The notes beneath the pieces are model-generated. The model was not told the DNA's origin and did no database searches. It saw nothing but the letters and a program-made list of their open reading frames with translations. From Euglena gracilis (Eukaryota > Euglenida > Euglenophyceae > Euglenales), in assembly GCA_039621445.1 (NCBI GenBank), contig CP154954.1, forward strand, positions 41,595,572-41,659,571: a stretch of DNA of 64,000 nucleotides. Reading direction: 5' to 3'. Positions 13,311 through 25,268 of this stretch are shown piece after piece (position 1 is the stretch's first letter; each line of letters starts with the position of its first letter). Made by a program: the position numbers and the translations under genes.

Positions 13311-14630
13311 GGGAGGCAGAAAAAAGGAGAGACCGGGCAAAATATAGTGAGTGTTAGCTATAAGGCCATTTTAGGCCATTTTAGGCCGTTTTAGGCTATT
13401 TTTAGCTATAGGTGCTTGGACGCAGGGGAGACACCCCCCATGGGTGACCATTGGCACCCATGACCAATCATGTGTGCCCAATGCCAAAAATGGCAAGGGT
13501 GGTCTACTCAGGTTCAACCCCCCCCCCCGATCCAGTGCAGATGATCGGAGGTGCGGGACCCCCCCCTTCCCAGGAGCCATTTTTGACCCGAAAATGACCT
13601 CACCCCCAAATTCCAAAAAAAACCCTCCAAATGCTCAAAATATCAATAAATTTGATGTTTTAGAATCCAATTCTCCAAAACAATTGTCAAAAAAAGCCCA
13701 AATTCGCATTTTGAGGGCAAAACCAATCCACTGCCAAAAAGTGCCAAAGAGGCAAAAGGTAGCGCATTGGTGAAACATTTGGAAAAGCTTTGGAACGGGG
13801 GGCAACATGGACCCTCAAAAAACACGATGCAAAAAAAGGATTTCATTTTGTGTAAAAAAAGGAATTTTGTCACCAAAAAAAAATGCAAAATGGGGGAAAA
13901 AATTGCAAAAATTCTGGTCTCGGGGGGAAATCGGGGCCCCTTCAAACCTTGGCCCAAAAACACTTGTCTCGAAATCGGCCCAAACACGGCTTCAGGGGGT
14001 GGGCCTGGGTCACGGGGGGGGGGGGGGCACGGGCAGGGCAGAACGGGAAGGCCTGGTGGGGGGGGGGGGGGGGTCGACCACCCCCCACCAACCACAGCAT
14101 TTTCACCGATTTCGGGAAAACGGGGATTTTGGCCAGAAAAATTCTTGAAATTTTTTTTTTGAAAAATGAACCCAAAACACATGATTTTTTGATGGAAAAC
14201 CACATTCTTTTCACAAAAAATCTCAAAAAATTCAGGGTTAAAAAAAATTGGTAGTTTTCAGGAGGGGGTGGAAAATAACGAAGGTCAAAAAAAGTGGACC
14301 AAATTTTGGCACAGTCAAACTTTACTGCCATTTTTTCTTTGAAATTTTTTGGACTTTCAATGGCATTTTTTGCTTCAAAAACCTCTCAAAATCAAAAATT
14401 TGAGAAAATGTTGAATTGTTGGAAGGTGAGAAAAAAAAACAGGATTTTGGGGCTTTTTGAGACCCCCTATATGGGTCCCAAAATGGTCAAAAAAACACCC
14501 GGCACCGAAGGCACCGGAAAATTTTTTTTCGGGTCCAAAAATTGGTGCTCCCGGAAATACGGGAAGAGGTGGGGTGGGGGGCGGGGGGCGGGGGGGGGGG
14601 GGGGGGGGGTCAGGGGGGGTTTGGGGGGGG

Positions 14631-15199
14631 GGTGTAAGCTTCGCTCTTACTCTAAAAAGATAAGAGCTCAGCGACCAGGGTGTGACGTAGAGCTGAGCTC
14701 TTTGGGAGACCACCCCAGCCCGGCCCGGCCCGCGAAAAACGCTCATTTTCGGCTCAAAAACAGTTTTTCCGGGTCAGGGAGGCCAAAAAACATCATTTTG
14801 GGAAACAGAAAAGTTTCGATTTTTTTCGACTTTTTCGACCCGGTTTTGACCCAAAATCAATGGGTTTGCGACCCAAAACGTGGCGCTGGCGGTAGAAAAA
14901 CGCTCATTTTCGACCCAAAAATGCCTTTGATGGGTCCGGGAGGTCAAAAAACATGGTTTTATGCAAAAAAAAATTTTCGATTTTTTTTGACTTTTTTGGC
15001 CCGGTTTTGACCCAAAGTCAAAGGGTTGGCAGCATAAAAACGGGGCGCTGGAGGGTCGAAAAACGCTCATTTTTGGCTCAAAAACGGGTTTTCCGGTTCC
15101 GGGAGGTCAAAAATCATGATTTTGGGCAAAAAAAAATTTTTTGAATTTTTTTGACTTTTTGACCCAAAAATGGCTAAGTCCACCGGCCAGTGGGGCGGG
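14631..15199. repeat. Duplicated ~570-bp block, left copy
   Basis: Starts GTAAGCTTCGCTCTTAC and contains loosely repeated GTTTTGACCCAAAATCAATGGG-like sub-repeats rich in TTTTTCGAC. It is nearly identical to 15988-16566 in the same orientation. Related sequence occurs at 50.55-50.8 kb inside an OMA1-gene intron. No coding potential seen. Confidence 0.8.
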
Positions 15200-15987
15200 C
15201 CCCAACCAGGGGGGGCATGGGGGGGGGGGGTCCGGGTCGGAAAAATTTTTTCGCCCAAAAACACTTTTTTTGATGTTCTGAAGTGAAAAAAAGTGTTTTT
15301 GAGCGAAAAAATTTTTTTCAAAATTTTGGGTCCCGACCTGCCACCCGACCTCGCCCTGCCGCCCTCGGACCCCTCGCAGGGGTCCCCGAACACCCAAAAC
15401 TGGCCCAAAATCGCACAACCAGACCCCGGGAACCCCAAAAAACGGTCAAAACCCCCCCCTAAACCTAATGATTGACCCCCTGGTTTGGGTCCCAACTCCT
15501 CGTCTAGCCCGGGATACAGGCAATTCACGGTTTCGGGCCCAAACAGGCCCGAAATGGCCAAAACTGGCCCAAAACCCCAAAATGGCCGTATCTCGGGCTA
15601 GGCGGGGAGTTGGCCCAAACCGCGGATACCGATCGATCGGGCGTCCCAAAGTTGTGGAAGGACGTCCTCTTTACTTTTCCGCAACTCCACAGCGTTTTCG
15701 AGATATTTTGAATTTTTCGATTTTTTGACCCCAAAATGACCCTGCAATTTCCCCGGAAAAAAAAAACGGTAGACAACTTTTTTGCTCGGGCCATATCTCC
15801 GGACTGGCGGGGAGTTACGGGTAACTGAAGGGCTCTGGAGAAACTAGGGACCCTCTCCTAACCTATAGGCTATTCACTTTGGGGGCCCGGAAATCCAATC
15901 ACATCGATAATCCTCGGGTGTCCCGACCTACCCAGGGGGGGGGCGGGGGGGGGGGCGGGGGGTCCGACCCCCCCTCCGGCTCCGGTG
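15200..15987. repeat. Spacer with genome-wide TCTCGGGCTAGGCGGGGAG repeat
   Basis: This spacer lies between the two 570-bp blocks. It contains two degenerate copies, one inverted, of the CGTATCTCGGGCTAGGCGGG repeat that also lies in OMA1 and NUBP2 introns. No gene seen. Confidence 0.6.
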
Positions 15988-16566
15988 GTAAGCTTCGCTC
16001 TTACTCTAAAGAGATAAGAGCTCAGCGATAAGAGCTCAGCGACCAGGGTGTGACGTAGAGCTGAGCTCTTTGGGAGACCACCCCAGCCCGGCCCGGCCCG
16101 CGAAAAACGCTCATTTTCGGCTCAAAAACAGTTTTTCCGGGTCAGGGAGGCCAAAAAACATCATTTTGGGAAACAGAAAAGTTTCGATTTTTTTCGACTT
16201 TTTCGACCCGGTTTTGACCCAAAATCAATGGGTTTGCGACCCAAAACGTGGCGCTGGCGGTAGAAAAACACTCATTTTCGACCCAAAAATGCCTTTGATG
16301 GGTCCGGGAGGTCAAAAAACATGGTTTTATGCAAAAAAAAAATTTCGATTTTTTTCGACTTTTTTGGCCCGGTTTTGACCCAAAGTCAAAGGGTTGGCAG
16401 CATAAAAACGGGGCGCTGGAGGGTCGAAAAACGCTCATTTTTGGCTCAAAAACGGGTTTTCCGGTTCCGGGAGGTCAAAAATCATGATTTTGGGCAAAAA
16501 AAATTTTTGAATTTTTTTGACTTTTTGACCCAAAAATGGCTAAGTCCACCGGCCAGTGGGGCCCCA
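15988..16566. repeat. Duplicated ~570-bp block, right copy
   Basis: Direct copy of 14631-15199. An extra GATAAGAGCTCAGC repeat lies near its start and it ends at CCAGTGGGGCC. Confidence 0.8.
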
Positions 16567-16589
16567 ATATTTAGACTGGGGGGGGGGGG

Positions 16590-16760
16590 TACTGGCTAGT
16601 CGACCGACTAGTCGGTCGACTAGCCAGTACCCCTACCGACTAGTCGACCGACTAGTCGGTGGCCTAGTCGGTTCCAGGGGGGGGGGACTGGCTATGGGAG
16701 CAACTGGCTAGTCGGTCGACTAGTCGGTCGACTAGTCGACCGACTAGCCACTCTAATGTA
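16590..16760. repeat. GTCGAC/ACTAGT palindrome cluster
   Basis: Repeated GGTCGACTAGTCGG and its reverse complement, separated by G runs. A similar but different palindrome cluster (CGCTAGCGACCATGGTCGC) lies at 22228-22288. Confidence 0.8.
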
Positions 16761-16869
16761 CCAAAAGGGGGGGTCACCGACCTTTTAAGCCCCCCCCCCC
16801 AACATTGATTTGCCTTGTTTTGAACTAGAATTTCAAAGAAAACACGTCTAAAGCCTTCAAAGTTGTCAA

Positions 16870-18262
16870 CACAAAGGATTTTGTTATTTTGGGGCCCCGG
16901 GACAGTTGAGCAACAAAAGGGATTGGCTTCCAAAACGGTTCGGCAACACAAGGGATTTTGTTATTTTGGGGCCCTGGGACAGTTGAGCAACAAAAGGGAT
17001 TGGCTTCCAAAACGGTTCGGCAACACAAGGGATTTTGTTATTTTGGGGCCCTGGGACAGTTGAGCAACAAAAGGGATTGGCTTCCAAAACGGTTCGGCAA
17101 CACAAGGGATTTTGTTATTTTGGGGCCCTGGGACAGTTGAGCAACAAAAGGGATTGGCTTCCAAAACGGTTCGGCAACACAAGGGATTTTGTTATTTTGG
17201 GGCCCTGGAACAGTTGAGCAACAAAAGGGATTGGCTTCCAAAACGGTTCGGCAACACAAGGGATTTTGTTATTTTGGGGCCCTGCAACAGTTGAGCAACA
17301 AAAGGGATTGGCTTCCAAAACGGTTCGGCAACACAAGGGATTTTGTTATTTTGGGGCCCTGGGGCAGTTGAGCAACAAAAGGAATTGGCTTCCAAAACGG
17401 TTCGGCAACACAAGGGATTTTGTTATTTTGGGGCCCCGGAACATTTGAGCAACAAAAGGGATTGGCTTCCAAAACGGTTCGGCAACACAAAGGATTTTGT
17501 TATTTTGGGGCCCTGGGACAGTTGAGCAACAAAAGGAATTGGCTTCCAAAACGGTTCGGCAACACAAGGGATTTTGTTATTTTGGGGCCCCGGAACAATT
17601 GAGCAACAAAAGGGATTGGCTTCCAAAACGGTTCGGCAACACAAGGGATTTTGTTATTTTGGGGCCCCGGGACAGTTGAGCAACAAAAGGGATTGGCTTC
17701 CAAAACGGTTCGGCAACACAAGGGATTTTGTTATTTTGGGGCCCCGGGACAGTTGAGCAACAAAAGGGATTGGCTTCCAAAACGGTTCGGCAACACAAGG
17801 GATTTTGTTATTTTGGAGCCCCGGGACAGTTGAGCAACAAAAGGGATTGGCTTCCAAAACGGTTCGGCAACACAAGGGATTTTGTTATTTTGGGGCCCCG
17901 GGACAGTTGAGCAACAAAAGGAATTGGCTTCCAAAACGGTTCGGCAACACAAGGGATTTTGTTATTTTGGGGCCCCGGAACAATTGAGCAACAAAAGGGA
18001 TTGGCTTCCAAAACGGTTCGGCAACACAAGGGATTTTGTTATTTTGGGGCCCTGGAACAGTTGAGCAACAAAAGGGATTGGCTTCCAAAACGGTTCGGCA
18101 ACACAAGGGATTTTGTTATTTTGGGGCCCCGGGACAGTTGAGCAACAAAAGGGATTGGCTTCCAAAACGGTTCGGCAACACAAGGGATTTTGTTATTTTG
18201 GAGCCCCGGGACAGTTGAGCAACAAAAGGGATTGGCTTCCAAAACGGTTCGGCAACACAAGT
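16870..18262. repeat. 77-bp tandem satellite, ~18 copies
   Basis: Exact 77-bp period running from CAACACAAGGGATTTTG through GGGGCC(C/T)(C/T)GGGACAG to GGCTTCCAAAACGGTTCGG. Copies differ mainly at a few positions such as GGGCCCC/GGGCCCT and GGGACAG/GGAACAA. Variant types alternate, which indicates higher-order amplification. No product can be inferred; the short open frames simply repeat every 77 bp. Confidence 0.95.
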
Positions 18263-18950
18263 GGGGGGGGTGGTCGACCCCCCCCACCATGCAGAGGGTG
18301 GGGTGGGGGGTGGTCGACCTCCCCCACCCACAACCCTGGCTGTTCGGTCGACTCCTGTTCTGCCCTGGTCACTTTGGATGGATGATTTTGCAAAAAGAAT
18401 TTCATTGCAATTCCAATTCATTACGGCTTTCTGAAAATGAGAGGGAAATGATGGCTCCGTGCAGAACATTGGCCATGCTACTTCTGGTGGTCGGGCCGAC
18501 CTTGGTCGGGGGGGGGGGGTTGTATGGGACGCGGGGGGGGACGGTGGGGGGGGGGACGTGGGGGGGGGGATGTGGGGGAGATGCCCCTCCAGAAGCCGAA
18601 TTTTTTCCATTGTTAACGGCGCCCCCCCCCCTTAGCCCCGATGTGCCTGGCTGTCCCAACAAAAAATTCACTCAAAATAGCGATTTTTTTTCAGGGTCAA
18701 AAAGGGATCCCAAATGGTCGTTTTTTGACAAAAAAAAAGCAAAAATGGGCCGCGCGCATAGCGCGCGGCCGGTTTCATCGAATTTTGACCAAAAAAACCC
18801 ACAAAAATAACCAAAAAAGGACTTTTTGGGGACTCCAGGCGCCCGCAGCACTTCTATCTTCTTTCATTGGCCACTAGAAATCAAGAATTTGAGCACTCAA
18901 AGTCTCGACTAGGGACTCTCTCATCAACATTTGGAAACAACAATAAGGAA
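18263..18950. repeat. G/C-run hairpins and low-complexity sequence
   Basis: Immediately after the satellite are two GGTGGTCGACC palindromes in long G and C runs (18263-18330). A GGGCCGCGCGCATAGCGCGCGGCC mini-hairpin lies at about 18747. No gene is supported. Confidence 0.6.
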
Positions 18951-19345
18951 ATCAGGCATTTGCCACCCAGAATTAGAAATTAGCAAACACAAAAAGTTTG
19001 CACTCATGAATTTGGCATTTACTCCAAAAATTAGGAGTTTGCAAAAGAAATTGGCACCCAAAATTAGGCATTTGCTTCCAAATTTCGGAGTTTGCAGCTC
19101 AAATTAGGCATTTGCCTCCGAAACTTTGGAGTTGACACCCAAAATTTCGGCACCACCCAAAAATTATGATTTTACCCCAAAAATTAGGCATTTGCAGTTT
19201 GCACCTAAAAATTAGGTAGACCAAAAAATTGGATATCACACCCAATATTTGGAATTTCCCTTAAAATTAGGAATCCGCATCCCAAATTAGGCATTACTCA
19301 CTCAAAGCTAGGAATTGGCCCACCAAATTAGGTATTTGACAATCA
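18950..19345. repeat. Degenerate tandem repeat (AAATTAGGCATTTGC)
   Basis: A loose 25-35-bp period built on AAATTAGGCATTTGC and GGAGTTTGCA runs for nearly 400 bp. It looks like a decayed satellite. Confidence 0.7.
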
Positions 19346-21420
19346 AAATTGCCGTCAGCCAGCCGTCGGCCAGCCGTGTCCAAGATGGAGAACAAATGCT
19401 TCAATTGGTCCTTGGACAACTTGCATTTTTCTTCTTCCTTTCTTTTCCCTTCTCTCTCTTCGGTACTTGTTCGCTAAGCGACCCCCACCGAAATTTTTCT
19501 AAGTCGGAATTCTTAGGGTTATTGAAGGAGTATGTTCTGAACAGCCGGCTGCAGCCCAACCCAAAAATTTCAAGGCTTCAAAAATACTTGTTACTATCCG
19601 GCCGAACCGCTACTGAAATTTTTCTAAGTCGGTTAATGAAGGAGTTGGGTTAGGGTCAGGGTTAGGGTTTGATTTGGCTGTTTTTCACCATTTTTTTTTG
19701 AATTTGGGATGTTTTTTTGACGTTTTTCGGGATATTTGAATGTGTTTCCGTTCATTTTGAACTGAAATAAGAGAATCGAATTTTTGAGGGGGGGGCTGAA
19801 ATTTCCAAAAAGCGGGGGTATTGCAGTACAGTGGTGGTCGGGCCGACCAGGTCGGCCCGACCACCATAGGTCGATAAGCCATGGCCAATGGGGGTGTCTC
19901 CCCCGCGTCCCCCCCGCGTCCCCCCCCCCCGCGTCCCCCCCAGGTTACGATTTCGGCCAGAAGTTAGGCCAAAGTGCTGCCCTAACTTTGGTCCCAAAGT
20001 TAGTCCAGAAGTTAGGCCTAAATTGGTTTTTTTGGTGATTTTGGTTTAATTTGGGGCTCATTGTTGGAAATTTTTCTCAGTCCTTTTTCCCTTAGGAATG
20101 TACAGACTCAGCGCATTTTTTGCGCATTTTTTTGCGCATTTTTGCGCATTTTTGCGCATTTTTTCCGAGGGCCGCCCAGCGCATTCCCCCCCCTGCACCT
20201 CAGGTGTGGGATTTTGCAAATTAAGATGTCAAATTTTGGAATACACGATCGCTGAAAATAAGCGCTGTGTGCATCATGGCTGAATCCTGTGGCCATCTGT
20301 CAAAAGCCCTTGGGAAGAGCTTTCGATTGATGGGTAACATGGCACCAGACCTGTGAAAACTTCAATGGGCCGATCGACATGGCTATGCGCCCAAAGGAGC
20401 CCAAAAGGTGCTCCAAAATGTTCAGAAACTGGGTATTTGGGGCGAAATTGGCCGTGATTCCTTGAACGCCGGTTTGGGCGTGAAGCCAGAGAGAGCCCCT
20501 AATCCACGGTTTCAACAACTGTGTCCAGAACACGGTTCGGGCGTGAAGCCGTGTTTCAGAACGCCGGTTCGGGTTTGGAGTTTGATGGGATTGAGAGCAC
20601 CTAAAACCAACCCAAAAATTCCTTATTTCTCTCTTTGTCCCAAGAATCCTTTACAAATAGTGCCATGACACTGTACTGAAACCGTGTATTGGGGCTCTGG
20701 CTTCACGCCCGAACCGGCGTTCCGGAGTCTGGGGGACCCAAAATAAAAAGTGCCAAAAAGTGTCCAAAAGGGTTTGTAGACATGTGGCAATCATATCTGA
20801 GCAGTTTTTTGGGGGGTATTTGGCCAGAAATTGGGGTATTTTGTGGAACAATTTCCATTTGGCCAAATTTGGGGAATTTCTGAAATAGAGTGCCATGCAG
20901 CACGGCTGAAATCTAAGGCCATCTGCTGAAAGTCCTTGAGAAGGGCTATCGATCAAGAGGCAACATGGCAGGTGGACAGTGGATTTTAGAATTTGCGAAA
21001 AGGGTCGGAATATGCGATTGGCGATTTTCAGGGCGCTATGCAGTGTGGTCTGAGGCTACCAAGCGAAGTCTTGGGGAGAGCTTTCGATTGATATGCTGCA
21101 CCCTGAGGTGTGGGATTTCACAAAATTAAGATGTCAAATTTTGGAATACACGATCGCTGAAAATAAGCGCTGTGTGCATCATGGCTGAATCCTGTGGCCA
21201 TCTGTCAAAAGCCCTTGGGAAGAGCTTTCGATTGATGGGTAACATGGCACCAGACGCATGAAAACTTCAGTTGGCCAATCGGCATGGCCATGAGCCCAAA
21301 GGAGCCCAAAAGGTGCTCCAAAATGTTCAGAAACTGGGTATTTGGGGCGAAATTGGCCGTGATTCCTTGGACGCCGGTTCGGGCGTGAAGCCAGAGAGAG
21401 CCCCTAATCCACGGTTTCTA

Positions 21421-21530
21421 TACAAAAATCGACCGACACTAACAGATTCAGCAGGGGCGCCGGGCGCGAGCGAGCGAAGCGAGCCGCCCGGCGCCCCTGC
21501 TGAATCTGTTAGTGTCGGTCGATTTTTGTA
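21421..21530. repeat. Perfect 46-bp inverted repeat (hairpin)
   Basis: Arms 21421-21466 and 21485-21530 are perfect reverse complements over all 46 bp, from TACAAAAATCGACCGAC inwards. They are separated by an 18-bp GAGCGAGCG-type loop. No mismatch means either recent origin or active homogenisation. It could be a fold-back element or a double-ended terminus; no target duplication is clear. Confidence 0.92.
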
Positions 21531-21629
21531 AAACCTATTTTGTCTGGGCCCGACGCCTGTTTTGAAATTCATTCGACCGAACTGCCTGGACGGAAATATG
21601 GCCAAAAAAGTGGTTTTTGGCCCATTAAC

Positions 21630-21770
21630 GGGCGCCTGAATGGAAATCGACTGACATAAACGGGCGCCTGAATGGAAATCGACCGACATAAACGGGCGCC
21701 TGAATGGAAATCGACCGACATAAACGGGCTCCTGAATGGAAATCGACTGACATAAACGGATTCCGATGTC
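21630..21770. repeat. 33-bp tandem repeat, ~4 copies
   Basis: Units contain TGAATGGAAATCGACCGACA and AAACGGGCGCC. Three further copies lie at 22458-22545. Confidence 0.85.
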
Positions 21771-22457
21771 ATGGAAATCGACCAACCTTTTGTGTCCTTT
21801 TCTGAATGCCTTTTTGTTCCGTTTTGGGACATTGTCAATTTCAACCTGAAATCCGTTATGTCGACCAACCTTTTTTCTCATTTTTCTGAATGCTTTTTGC
21901 TTCCATTTTGACAGAACAGAATAATAACAATAGAAATTCCAATACAGGCGTCGAGCCCAGAAAACAGGTTTTAACAGTTGCCACCCCTCACCAGAAAGCT
22001 TTTCTTTCAGACGACCAGCGATGACAACTGAATCGGGCCAAAACATTATAATCGAAAGTTCCGTCCTTCCGTCCGTTCCATCCAAAATTCAGCCAGCTGT
22101 GATCACCTGACCCCCTCCCCCTCCCACCCCCTCCAAAAAAAATTCATCCAAATATGAACGAAAATGATTCGAAACCCACCCAAATGCCTTCTAAAACCCC
22201 CAACCCGACCACCAATGGTCAGTGGCCATGGTCGCCAGCGACTAGTCGCTAGCGACCATGGTCGCTAGGGACCAGTCGCTAGCGACCACCAAAAAAATCT
22301 ATCACCAGTTTCCCGCAATGAGCCGCAAAATTTGTTTTTTTGTCTGGTCCATAACGCCTCCAGAACCCCACAGGGCCAAAAATGTCGAAAAAAAAAGGAA
22401 ATCCAAAATGTCCAAAAGTCACTAAAAATTCCCAATCTGACCAGCAACAGATTTCAA

Positions 22458-22545
22458 TGGAATGGAAATCGACCGACATAAACGGGCGCCTGAATGGAAA
22501 TTGACCGACATAAACGGGCGCCTGAATGGAAATCGACTGACACAA
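22458..22545. repeat. 33-bp tandem repeat, second block
   Basis: Same 33-bp unit as at 21630. It sits beside a GGCGTCGGGCCCAG segment that is inverted relative to the first block's neighbour, so 21.5-22.6 kb forms a loose large inverted structure. Confidence 0.8.
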
Positions 22546-23092
22546 ACAATTTCAGGCTGAAATCCGTTAATGTCAGTAGAATTTCAAGACAGGCGTCGGG
22601 CCCAGAAAATAGGTTTTAACAATTGTGCCAAAACGCCGCGCCGGTTCGGGCGTGAAACAAGAACGCCGGTTTGGGCGGCCGCCCGAACCGGCGGTCTGGT
22701 TCTGGAACATTTCACGCCCAAACCGGCGTTCTGGACACAGTTTTCGTATCAGTTCCCATCCCCCCTATGGGAACAGTAAGGGGGGGAACAGTAAAGGGGG
22801 GGGGCATGGTAAGCTGGGGCGACTTGGTGGCAATACGACGCATGGCCGTCCTTGCCTTGCTCACACAAGGGGATTTCTTTATTGGGGGGGCGGGGGCGGG
22901 GGCGGGAGCATCCCCGCCAGTCGAAGGCACCTTGCAAAAAAAAATGCTTGCTGATGGCGGATGGATGCCTTGCTGATGGCGTTTTCCTGTTGCCAAAAAG
23001 TTTTTTTGACGTTATTCGAAGGAGCAGGGTTAGGGTTACGATTCTTATCCAAACAGCAGAACATTTCCCACTCAACGTTGTTAGATTGGTCT

Positions 23093-23243
23093 CTACAAAG
23101 CACCCAGCGAACCCAAAGAGCCGCCCAACAAGGGTTAAAAACATGGGGGGACCCTCGCTCGGTGCTTTCTGCGCCTCGCTCGGGTCCCCCCATGTGTATT
23201 AACCCTAGTTTGGCGGTTCTTTGGGGTAGCTGGTACCTTGCAG
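23093..23243. repeat. Long hairpin, dispersed copy
   Basis: Diverged copy outside the array. The left arm reads CAAAGCACCC where the right arm keeps GGTACC, so the tip of the stem is mismatched. It is preceded by the same GAAGGAGCAGGGTTAGGG block as the array copies. Confidence 0.8.
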
Positions 23244-24324
23244 GGGCCAATTTACCATGCCCCCCCCCGAGCGGCTCCGTGCGGATGATGACGATCCCCG
23301 ATCCTTTACAAATAGTGCCATGACACTGTACTGAAAGCGTGTATTGGGGCTCTGGCTTCACGCCCGTACCGGCGTTCTGGACGCCAGTTCACCGCAGAAA
23401 TTTTTGTGCCGAACCGGCGTTCTGGACGGGCGGGAAGATGGCGTCCAGGGGACCGAAAATAAAAAGTGCAAAAAACCGTTCAAAATGGTTAGTAGACACG
23501 TGGCAATCACATCTGAGTAGCTTTTGGGGGGTATTTGGCCAGATATATGGGGTATTTTGTGCAATAATTTCCATTTGGCCAAATTTGGGGAATTTTTGAA
23601 ATAGAATACCATGCAGCAGGGCTGGAATCTAAGGCCATCTGCTGAAAGCCCTTGAGAAGAGCTTTCGATCGATGGGCAACATGGCTGGTGAAACATAGGA
23701 ATTTCGACTTTGCAAACAGGGTTGAAAAATGCGATCGCCGATTTTCAGAGTGCTCTGCAGTGTAGCTGAGTTCTGAGGGTACCAAGCGAAAGGTCTTGGG
23801 GAGAGCTTTCGATTGATGGCACCTGCAGGGGGGGAAATGCGCTTCGCATTTTTTCGCATTTTTTGCGCATTTTTTGCGCATTTTCCGGATTTTTGGGAAA
23901 ATGCGCATTTTTGCGCTTTTTTTTCGATTTTTTTCGCGCATTTTTTGCATCTTAAGAATTTACGGCTTTTTTTATATGTTGCAGTTTCATTTTGGTTTTT
24001 TTAATTTTGATTGTATATTATCAAATTGCTCCTTGACCAATGTTGCATTGACGCTGAGTTATGTTGTTTGATTTGTGCTCTATTCTGCCCCTTTTTGAAA
24101 GAATTTTTTCGCATTTTTTGCGCTTTTTTCCATTTCCCCACCTTTTTTTACACTTTTTGGAGGCATTTTGTCCATATTCAAGAAAAAACCTTTGGGTGAT
24201 GAGGTGTGGGTACTCATCCAATGATGATGGGGACACTAGGTTTTCAGAGACCCCGCATCGAATCCTTCTCCCCTGGTCACAAGTACGGGGCACCATGGCT
24301 GATACGGCCATAGTTGGCTTTTTT

Positions 24325-24717
24325 TGTTCTTTAAAAAAAAAACAACGTGTTTTTTTTGAAAAAAACGCCAAAAAAAAACATCAAAAAAAAACAAAACGAA
24401 AATTTCATTGAAAAAACTCGTTATGAAACACCCAAACCATACTTCGAATCCTACTGAGCTCAAAAATTGCCAAAAAAAATGGTCAAAAACATGCGAAAAA
24501 ATGCAAAAAAAAAATTGCAACTTTATGACTTTTTCATTTTTTTGTGCAAGGAAATTTTTGGCAGAAATGACCCAAAGCTTGCCAAAAATGATTGAAAATA
24601 TGCATTCAAAATTTTTTTCCGACCAAAACCTTGTTAGCGTTTATTTTTTTAAAAACATTGTTAAAATTAAAAAAAAACAAAAAAACAGCGTCCAAAAAAA
24701 ACAAGCTGTCAACTATG
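24325..24717. repeat. ~390-bp AT-rich dispersed repeat, copy 1
   Basis: Runs from A/T-tract palindromes through CTCGTTATGAAACACCC to ACAAGCTGTCAACTATG. It is closely matched at 33446-33847. Pieces of its A/T-tract terminus recur near 34200, 34740, 35880, 36190 and 53600-53750. Confidence 0.8.
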
Positions 24718-25117
24718 AGGTCGGCCCGACCTCCAATGGTCGATAAGCCATAGCCAATGGTCGGCCCGACCATGGTCGGCACCACCTGACATTGTTGGTT
24801 ATGGTGAACAGAGAGTGACGCCTTGCTCGTGCATTTTTTTGGCCAAAAATGCCTTCATTTCAGCTCCCCCGGGGAACAGCTCGAGGGGGGACCTTGGTCC
24901 CCCCCCCCCCCGAGCTATTCCCATACCCTCGGACCGCCCAAAGGGGTCATTTTTGGCAACTTTTTTTGGATGTTCGCAAAAAATGGGGGGGGTGTTCCCC
25001 CTGGCGTTAATCCGTAGCCAAAAAGAATTTCTGACGTTATTTGAAGGAGTAGGGTTAGGTTTACGATTATTATGCAAACAGCAGAACATTTCCCGCTCAA
25101 TGTTGTTAGATTGGTCT

Positions 25118-25268
25118 CTACAAAGCACCCAGCGAACCCAAAGAGCCGCCTAACTGGGGTTAAAAGCATGGGGGGACCCGAGCGAGTCGCCGAAGGCGCC
25201 GAGCGAGGGTTCCCCCATGTGTATTAACCCTAGTTGGGCGGCTCTTTGGGGTAGCTGGTACCTTGTAG
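25118..25268. repeat. Long hairpin, dispersed copy
   Basis: Another dispersed copy, preceded by GAAGGAGTAGGGTTAGG. The loop carries the GAGCGAGTCGCCGAAGGCGC text seen in array units 3 and 4. Confidence 0.8.

Larger units (their letters stand above)
1..14028. repeat. Tandem array of ~3.88-kb units
   Basis: Four head-to-tail copies start at 1, 3881, 7760 and 11652, each with the same A-TTTAAG-C-run start. The first three are nearly identical, differing mainly in homopolymer length and small indels. The fourth is more diverged (12.88-13.3 kb) and truncated near 14028. No frame longer than about 200 codons is conserved and none resembles a known protein, so I read the unit as non-coding satellite or an array of nested elements. 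Each unit carries clusters of the GGTCGGCCCGACC palindrome, a long hairpin, one TA-flanked MITE (absent from unit 4), TTAGGG-like words, and a TATATATAAAA box (about 2957, 6845; TATATAAAA at 10726) preceded by a repeated CCGACGGCTGG. Confidence 0.9.
11652..14028. repeat. Array unit 4, truncated and diverged
   Basis: Partial unit that loses similarity just after a G run near 14028. The 12.88-13.1 kb stretch has many substitutions. The MITE present in units 1-3 is absent, leaving an intact TA target at 13300-13301. Confidence 0.85.
20205..23830. repeat. Dispersed-repeat block with duplicated segments
   Basis: A segment from GAGGTGTGGGATTT to the CGGTTCGGGCGTGAAGCC text at about 20205-20590 recurs at 21105-21420. 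A GGCCATCTGCTGAAAG segment near 20920 recurs near 23630. A CAGGCGTCGGGCCCAG segment occurs at about 21545 (inverted), 21945 and 22590. No gene recognised. Confidence 0.7.

Noticed and set aside
16863-18810. 73- and 60-codon frames repeated every 77 bp
   Set aside because: A 77-bp period is not a multiple of three; the frames only reflect the satellite.
21630-22545. Regular 33-bp repeats resembling a CRISPR array
   Set aside because: Repeats are contiguous without unique spacers, in a eukaryotic setting and with no cas genes.
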